Notes under the pieces: generated by a model
The model's input: the letters and a program-made list of their open reading frames with translations, nothing else
What the model was told of the DNA's origin: nothing
Databases searched by the model: none
In this document: piece after piece, positions 59,105 through 64,000 of the stretch
Numbering within the stretch: the first letter of the stretch is position 1
Layout: the number at the start of each line of letters is the position of its first letter
Made by a program: the position numbers and the translations under genes
Source: Cololabis saira
Taxonomy: Eukaryota; Chordata; Actinopteri; Beloniformes; Belonidae
NCBI RefSeq assembly: GCF_033807715.1
Contig: NC_084587.1
Location: forward strand, 13,001,017 to 13,065,016
Length of the DNA: 64,000 nt
Reading direction: 5' to 3'

Positions 59105-59600
59105 TTAAATAATAAATATAGGAAAATTGAATAGGGTAAAAAAAAGAATAAAGAAAAGTTAAACTTAAACTAGGAGTTACAATTGAGTACTAAAATTAAC
59201 ATTGTTTAAAGTTAAATTCAGAATAGTTTAAATAATTCTGTCAAAGCCAGTTGTAAACAAATTAGTTTTTAATCTTGATTTAATGGAACTGAGAGTTTCA
59301 TCGTTCCTGCACTTTTCTAGAACTTTGTTCCAGATCTGTGGAGCATGAAATCTGAAAGCTGCTTCTCCATGTTTGGCTCTTATTCTGAGAACACAGAGTA
59401 GACCTGAACCAGAACACCTGAGAGGTCTGCATGGTTTATAATGCAGTAACAAGTGTGTGGTGAATTTTGGTCCTAAACCATTCAGTGATTTATAAACTTA
59501 TATAAGTATCTTAAAGTCTATTCTCTGATGTACAGGGAGCCAGTGTAACGATCTCAGAACTGGAGCGATGGGGTTCACTTTCTTAGTTCTGGTGAGAAAC
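59105..59600 (-). mobile_element. LINE ORF2 C-terminus and UTR
   Basis: On the minus strand a frame at 59452-59228 carries GEAAFRFHAPQIWNKVLEK and SIKSRLKTNLFTTGFD, the conserved fish LINE C-terminal block, then a stop and an A/T-rich UTR leading to the tail at 58277. The insertion of the GGAA element lies in the UTR. Confidence 0.7.
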
Positions 59601-60613
59601 AGAAGGTGCAAAGGCAGGTGTTATGCGTGGCAGTGACTAGTGAGCAAGTTTACAGTACAGATATGAATGAAAGTACAACAGCTGCAGGGAGGTCAGTGAA
59701 ATAAAAAAAGATGCAAGACAACAGTCAATAAAGCCTGAAAAGAGCAATGATAAAAGTGAAGCAGCCTCATCAGGTAGGGAATATCACAAGTTTAGCATTA
59801 ATGTGTCTATAATGCTAGTGAGCAACTCTGCACAGAGATATGGCAGATGTAAAGGTGTCCTTCATAAAACTTCCCTTTATTTTTTTTTTTTGGGAGAACA
59901 GCTCAGAAATGGAGTCAAGGTCGAAGAAAAATCTGACATTACACATTAGAATAGTGATGGAGCGTAACGTCCTTTAGATGTTCAAGAATTGCTGGCACGA
60001 ATACATTCTCATTGCAGAGGCAATAAAAAGGAACCTTGGAAATCTTAAAAGATTGGACATTCATCCTGCACACGTTTGTGTGGGCTGCAGTAATTCAATG
60101 ATGACCTCAGCTTCCTGTGCCAAAGAAAAATGCTTGTTTAATAAGGGAAAATTAATAAAGCTAATTATACATCTGTGCTAGGTGACACTTAATAGGAAAT
60201 AAATTGTATATTTTGATAAGGCAGATGCTGGATAAACATTGTTTAGCAGTGCTGCTTCAGAAGAAGTTTCTGGTTTAGTTGGTTGTGGACCTTAAAAAGT
60301 TACACATTATACCTCTGTCTTGTTCTACACTTCCAGCTTATTGCCATGGACAAAATATGTTGATTGGTGATTTTAAATGAGCAGTTTGAGTTAAGTGTGA
60401 GCGTTGTCTCTCTGTATTAGCCGTGGTGACCTGACGAAGGTGCTCCCCAGCTCCTGCCAAATGTCAGGGACAGGTTCCAATCCATTACTCAGGGATAAAG
60501 AGGGGATAGATGGATGGACAGATGACACCAGAGGGAAGAAGAGGCATGTATGCAGGACTACATTTAATTCAGGCAGTTTACAAGACTGAAATTTCTCACA
60601 GAAATGATAAGAT
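59601..60613. other. Intron sequence without recognisable feature
   Basis: Nothing recognised. Confidence 0.4.
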
Positions 60614-60766
60614 ATTATGATTAGTGATGCACCGATTGTTCGGTAACCGAAATTGTTCGGCCGAAAATGGCAAAAAAACACTTTCGGTGTTCGGTGGAAT
60701 AAGTGTGAAAAAAACCGAACAATTAATAACGGCGTTGTAATATAAATAGACTGGCCGCTCCGTAAC

Positions 60767-62668
60767 TATGGAGGATTTTTTGTGCCAAAATTAAATAAAT
60801 AAATACATCATTAATTAATTAAATTGGGAATGAAATATATCATTAATTAATTAAATGTGTCATTAATTAATTAAAATTAGAATGAAATATGTCATTAATT
60901 AATTAAAATACAATTCATTTTAAGTAAAAATATATATTTATTGTTTCAGCATTTAATTAATTAATGACACATTTAATTAATGATTTCGTGTTGCGTGTGA
61001 ATCATGAAATGTAAAACTGCATTTAATTAATTAATGACACATTTAATTAATGATTTCGTGTTGCTGAATCATGAAATGTAAATGTAAAACTGTCAGTTTC
61101 ACTCGTCAAACTCAGTGGGCGGATTCCAAACACCTGATTGGTTCCCCTGCACATCAAGTCAAGGCAAATCGAATCCACATAATGGATTGTTGCAGGGCTT
61201 CGGGACACATTCCGATAAAGTAGGGCCACGTTCAGACTGCAGGCAAATCTGATTCATATCTGATTCCTTCTCATATCCGATTTTCAGGGCTGACTGTCCA
61301 CACTGTTTTTAGAAAGTGTCCAAATCGCATCTGGCTCTGTTCAGACTGGGCCACATCATTGACTGATCTGACGGGTTGCCGTAGCAACGACGTCGGAGCG
61401 GAGGCGTCACCCAGCGCGTGTATTGTGTGAAGTCATGTATTTCTTATATAAAAATATCCCAAAATATCTGTACCGTTTCTGATTGGGTCGGCACTGCGCA
61501 TCATTTTTAGACATAAAAATGAACGCATACCGCAAAAGTTGTGTCTCGACGGAGGGACCCGACGTCCCAGCAAAATGAGAAACAGAAAAGTGTCCAGAAC
61601 AAAACCACCAGCAAACTAACAAACCAACAAACAAAGCTCAGAGTTAACAAAACGAACCAGAAATATTACAACTATAATAATAATAACTATAATACAACTC
61701 TATTAAAATAGAAAATAGAAAACATGTTATTATTGCAGGTTTAACATAGGTTTTGAGCATATGGGTATTATATTTCCATCATTAGGGAGAAACCCTATGA
61801 CAGAATCATCACTGTCTAATGTTCTGTCTAATGACAGAATTATCACTGTTTCAGCAGGTCTCTTAGGTTTATAATTCAGATTAATTTTCGTTTACATATA
61901 ACATTGTTTGTAGTCATTTTAGTGCAATGTAAAGCTTATTTCTACAAATAAAATCAGCACTGTAGGCAGCGATCTTGGACCAGCGGCCACTCTGATTGGT
62001 CCAGCACGCTCACGTGACAATGTCGAAGCACTTTGTGTCAACTCCGCCTCTGGAAATAGTTCCACTTTTAAAACGTCGTTTGTGAAGCCAGTTTCCCGAG
62101 ATCGGACTTCGACGACTAGATAAATGCTTGGCATCAATAGCTGTATATGTTGAAGTGAATGGCATGAAATAATAAGTCGTGCGCACGAGATACAGTAAGT
62201 CGCACGCGCGAGATAAAAAGTCGTGCGCACGAGATAACAATAATAATTTCCATGTCACCTCCAGGGCTTCGTACAGACCAAAGCAGTGGATTCCACTAGA
62301 TTTGCGTTAGCTCCGCCCACTGAGTTTGACGAGTGAAACTGACAGTTTTACATTTACATTTCATGATTCAGCAACACGAAATCATTAATTAAATGTGTCA
62401 TTAATTAATTAAATGCAGTTTTACATTTCATGATTCACACGCAACACGAAATCATTAATTAAATGTGTCATTAATTAATTAAATGCTGAAACAATAAATA
62501 TATATTTTTACTTAAAATGAATTGTATTTTAATTAATTAATGACACATTTCATTCTAATTTTAATTAATTAATGACACATTTAATTAATTAATGATATAT
62601 TTCATTCCCAATTTAATTAATTAATGATGTATTTATTTATTTAATTTTGGCACAAAAAATCCTCCATA
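60767..62668. mobile_element. Foldback element with 357-bp terminal inverted repeats
   Basis: The arms at 60767-61123 and 62312-62668 are inverted copies of equal length that look near identical, starting tatggaggattttttgtgcc. Each arm holds repeated cattaattaattaaa blocks and two copies of atttcgtgttgc...aatcatgaaatgtaaa. A 6-bp duplication cgtaac flanks it (60761-60766, 62669-62674). The 1.19-kb centre has no recognisable transposase. Superfamily unassigned; long arms recall MULE or foldback elements. Confidence 0.85.
62172..62240. repeat. Triplicated palindromic unit aagtcgtgcgcacgagata
   Basis: Three copies of roughly 22-24 bp spacing, each centred on the self-complementary cgtgcgcacg (the middle copy is altered to cgcacgcgcg). 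Inside the foldback element's centre. Confidence 0.8.
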
Positions 62669-62793
62669 CGTAACTGTTGCGCACCACATAAATAGTTGGC
62701 CAACCAAAAACTAACCACATAAGAATTTTACCTAACATTCACCAGCAGGTGGAACCAAAACAACATAAATCAATCTATTACAGGTGCCTTTAG

Positions 62794-62988
62794 ATGACGA
62801 AATCAAACAGCGAAGAGCGTGGAGTGAAGTGGTGCGGTGCAAACATGTCAGCAGTGTGGAAGTATTTTAGAGTGGCAAAGAATAATACAAGAATGGCTGT
62901 TTGCAATGAATGTTCTGCTCAAATATCTAGAGGGGGCACATCTGCAAAGTCTTTCAGCACTACAAGTTTGATTTATCATTTGAAATGA
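62794..62988 (+). pseudogene. hAT transposase N-terminal relic, BED zinc finger
   Basis: A 64-codon frame starts MTKSNSEERGVKWCGANMSA and includes VWKYFRVAKNN, AVCNECSAQIS and TTSLIYHLK before a TGA. This is the BED layout: aromatic W..F at the start, C-x2-C, then the last helix with H. The second zinc-binding His is missing because the frame stops at HLK. The catalytic domain is gone, so no transposase can be made. It is in the host hAT, right of the foldback insertion. Confidence 0.75.
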
Positions 62989-63426
62989 TAAATAACCCTG
63001 AGCGCTTTAATGCATTTTTATTGTTTTAAGGCCTATGTTACAATGTTCAGTAAGTAGTAAGCCTAACGTAAGCTCAAAGATGGCCAAAAAATGTATTTTG
63101 CTAATTTATTTATTTTAAGTTATTGTTCTTTGCTGGTATAATGTCTGCTGGAATATTTAAGAAATGCTGGGAAATTAAAAAATGTTCAGTTTTTTATGTT
63201 CAACAAATGTTTTCTACCTTGTAATTTTGGAAATATATTTTTCTTTTAAAAGCATGCCTAAATCAAATGTATTTGATTTATGCAATGGTGAAAAAATTGG
63301 CAAAATAAATGAAAAACTGCGAAGAACCATGTTCGGTATTGTTCGGTATTCGGCCAAGTGTTTATTATTATTTTCGGTTTCGGTTTCGGCCACAAATTTT
63401 CATTTCGGTGCATCACTAATTATGAT

Positions 63427-64000
63427 GATAAATTATTCCCCTCCAAACACTATATTAACCACTGAATGCAAATTATTTCCGCTGTTGACCATTTTGAACT
63501 GGAACAGAGCCAGAATTTATGGTAGTTTGGGATGCGGTCTATTTCATAAAACAAAATCTTTTTAGAGACTAAAATAAACTAGTACTAAAAATAGTATTAT
63601 ACCAATCTAAGCTTACTCCATGAAGGTCTGAGATACCCTCTACATACAGGGACTGGCGTCCGTGTGCATTATGTTACATCCATTCTTAATGGGTTAAGCA
63701 ATCATTAGAACTTTGTTCTCTATTCTCTTTATATAACTTTAAAAAAAGCTTCCTCTCTTTCAACACTTTTTCATGTTCAAATATAGATCGCATAGTAAGA
63801 AAAACCTTTTACAAAAGACCTCTGGTCTGCCTGCAAAAAAAAAAGAAGAAATCTTATAAAAGGAAGGAAGGGGAAAATGAGCATGTTCACATAATGTTGG
63901 TACATCGTACATCAAAGGCTTTGACTGTATCCACACACAGTGTAAATAATGAGTTCACTTGATAACATTAATATCAAAATTTAATTTAGCAGTTATAAAA
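63427..64000. other. Intron sequence without recognisable feature
   Basis: Nothing recognised up to the window edge. Confidence 0.4.

Larger units (their letters stand above)
60622..63418 (+). mobile_element. hAT element, tagtgatgcaccgat family, interrupted
   Basis: Ends tagtgatgcaccgattgttc and tttcggtgcatcacta with a perfect 8-bp duplication attatgat (60614-60621, 63419-63426). The ends are rich in ttcggt motifs. It carries a BED-finger relic at 62794-62988 and is split by a separate 1.9-kb element at 60767-62668. Without the insertion it would be about 890 bp, so it is a deletion derivative. Confidence 0.92.
22049..64000 (-). other. ctnna2: ctnna2 intron upstream of the first visible exon (partial)
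   Basis: At least 41.9 kb of inferred intron, from the acceptor at 22049-22050 to the window edge. No alpha-catenin exon, and no other host exon, was recognised in it on either strand. Most identifiable content is transposons, listed separately. In mammals the single-exon gene LRRTM1 sits antisense inside a large CTNNA2 intron. Nothing like a leucine-rich-repeat frame of about 500 codons is present here, so that nested gene, if conserved, is outside the window. Confidence 0.7.

Noticed and set aside
1..64000. CRISPR arrays, tRNA or rRNA genes, bacterial-type operons
   Set aside because: None seen; the regular repeats present are microsatellites and minisatellites in a eukaryotic intron.

Overview
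The window looks like an intron-dominated stretch of a teleost fish genome. The evidence is AT-rich non-coding DNA with long microsatellites, many short hAT, Tc1/mariner, piggyBac-like and Harbinger-like DNA transposons with intact target-site duplications, and 3' tails of fish-type LINEs. There are no bacterial-style genes, and almost every long open frame falls in simple repeats or transposon relics.

The only host gene I can support is an alpha-catenin on the minus strand, best matched to ctnna2 (alpha-N-catenin). Three consecutive coding exons lie at 21956-22048, 18876-19032 and 18149-18349, in transcript order. They have canonical splice sites and compatible phases (0 to 0, 0 to 1, 1 to 1), and together encode about 150 residues of the central M region. 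I found no further exon, so positions 1-18148 and 22049-64000 are read as parts of two very long introns.

Region by region: 1-3800 holds two GC-rich inverted-repeat elements, a LINE split by a hAT element, and a second LINE tail. 3.8-8.8 kb is plain intron with a CACG microsatellite. 8.8-9.87 kb is a giant CCTT/CCCT array bounded by piggyBac-like ends. 11-14.5 kb has two hAT elements and LINE relics. 14.5-22.1 kb holds the three exons and a Tc1 fossil. 22.1-22.5 kb is a near-perfect 365-bp palindrome just upstream of an exon. 25.8-31.2 kb has two hAT elements and a CCCAAT/CTCCCCC inverted-repeat element. 31-42 kb is mostly featureless intron with a Tc1 fossil. 42.2-46.2 kb is a dense nest of transposons. 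52-57.4 kb has a TTAA-type element, a LINE tail, a hairpin element and a BED-finger hAT relic. 58.3-59.6 kb carries a second tetranucleotide array inside a LINE tail. 60.6-63.4 kb is a hAT element interrupted by a 1.9-kb element with 357-bp terminal inverted repeats.

There is no operon-like cooperation between genes here. The biology of interest is how transposons nest, carry tandem repeats and build large inverted repeats inside a neuronal adhesion gene that must be transcribed across all of them. I saw no convincing undescribed multi-gene system.
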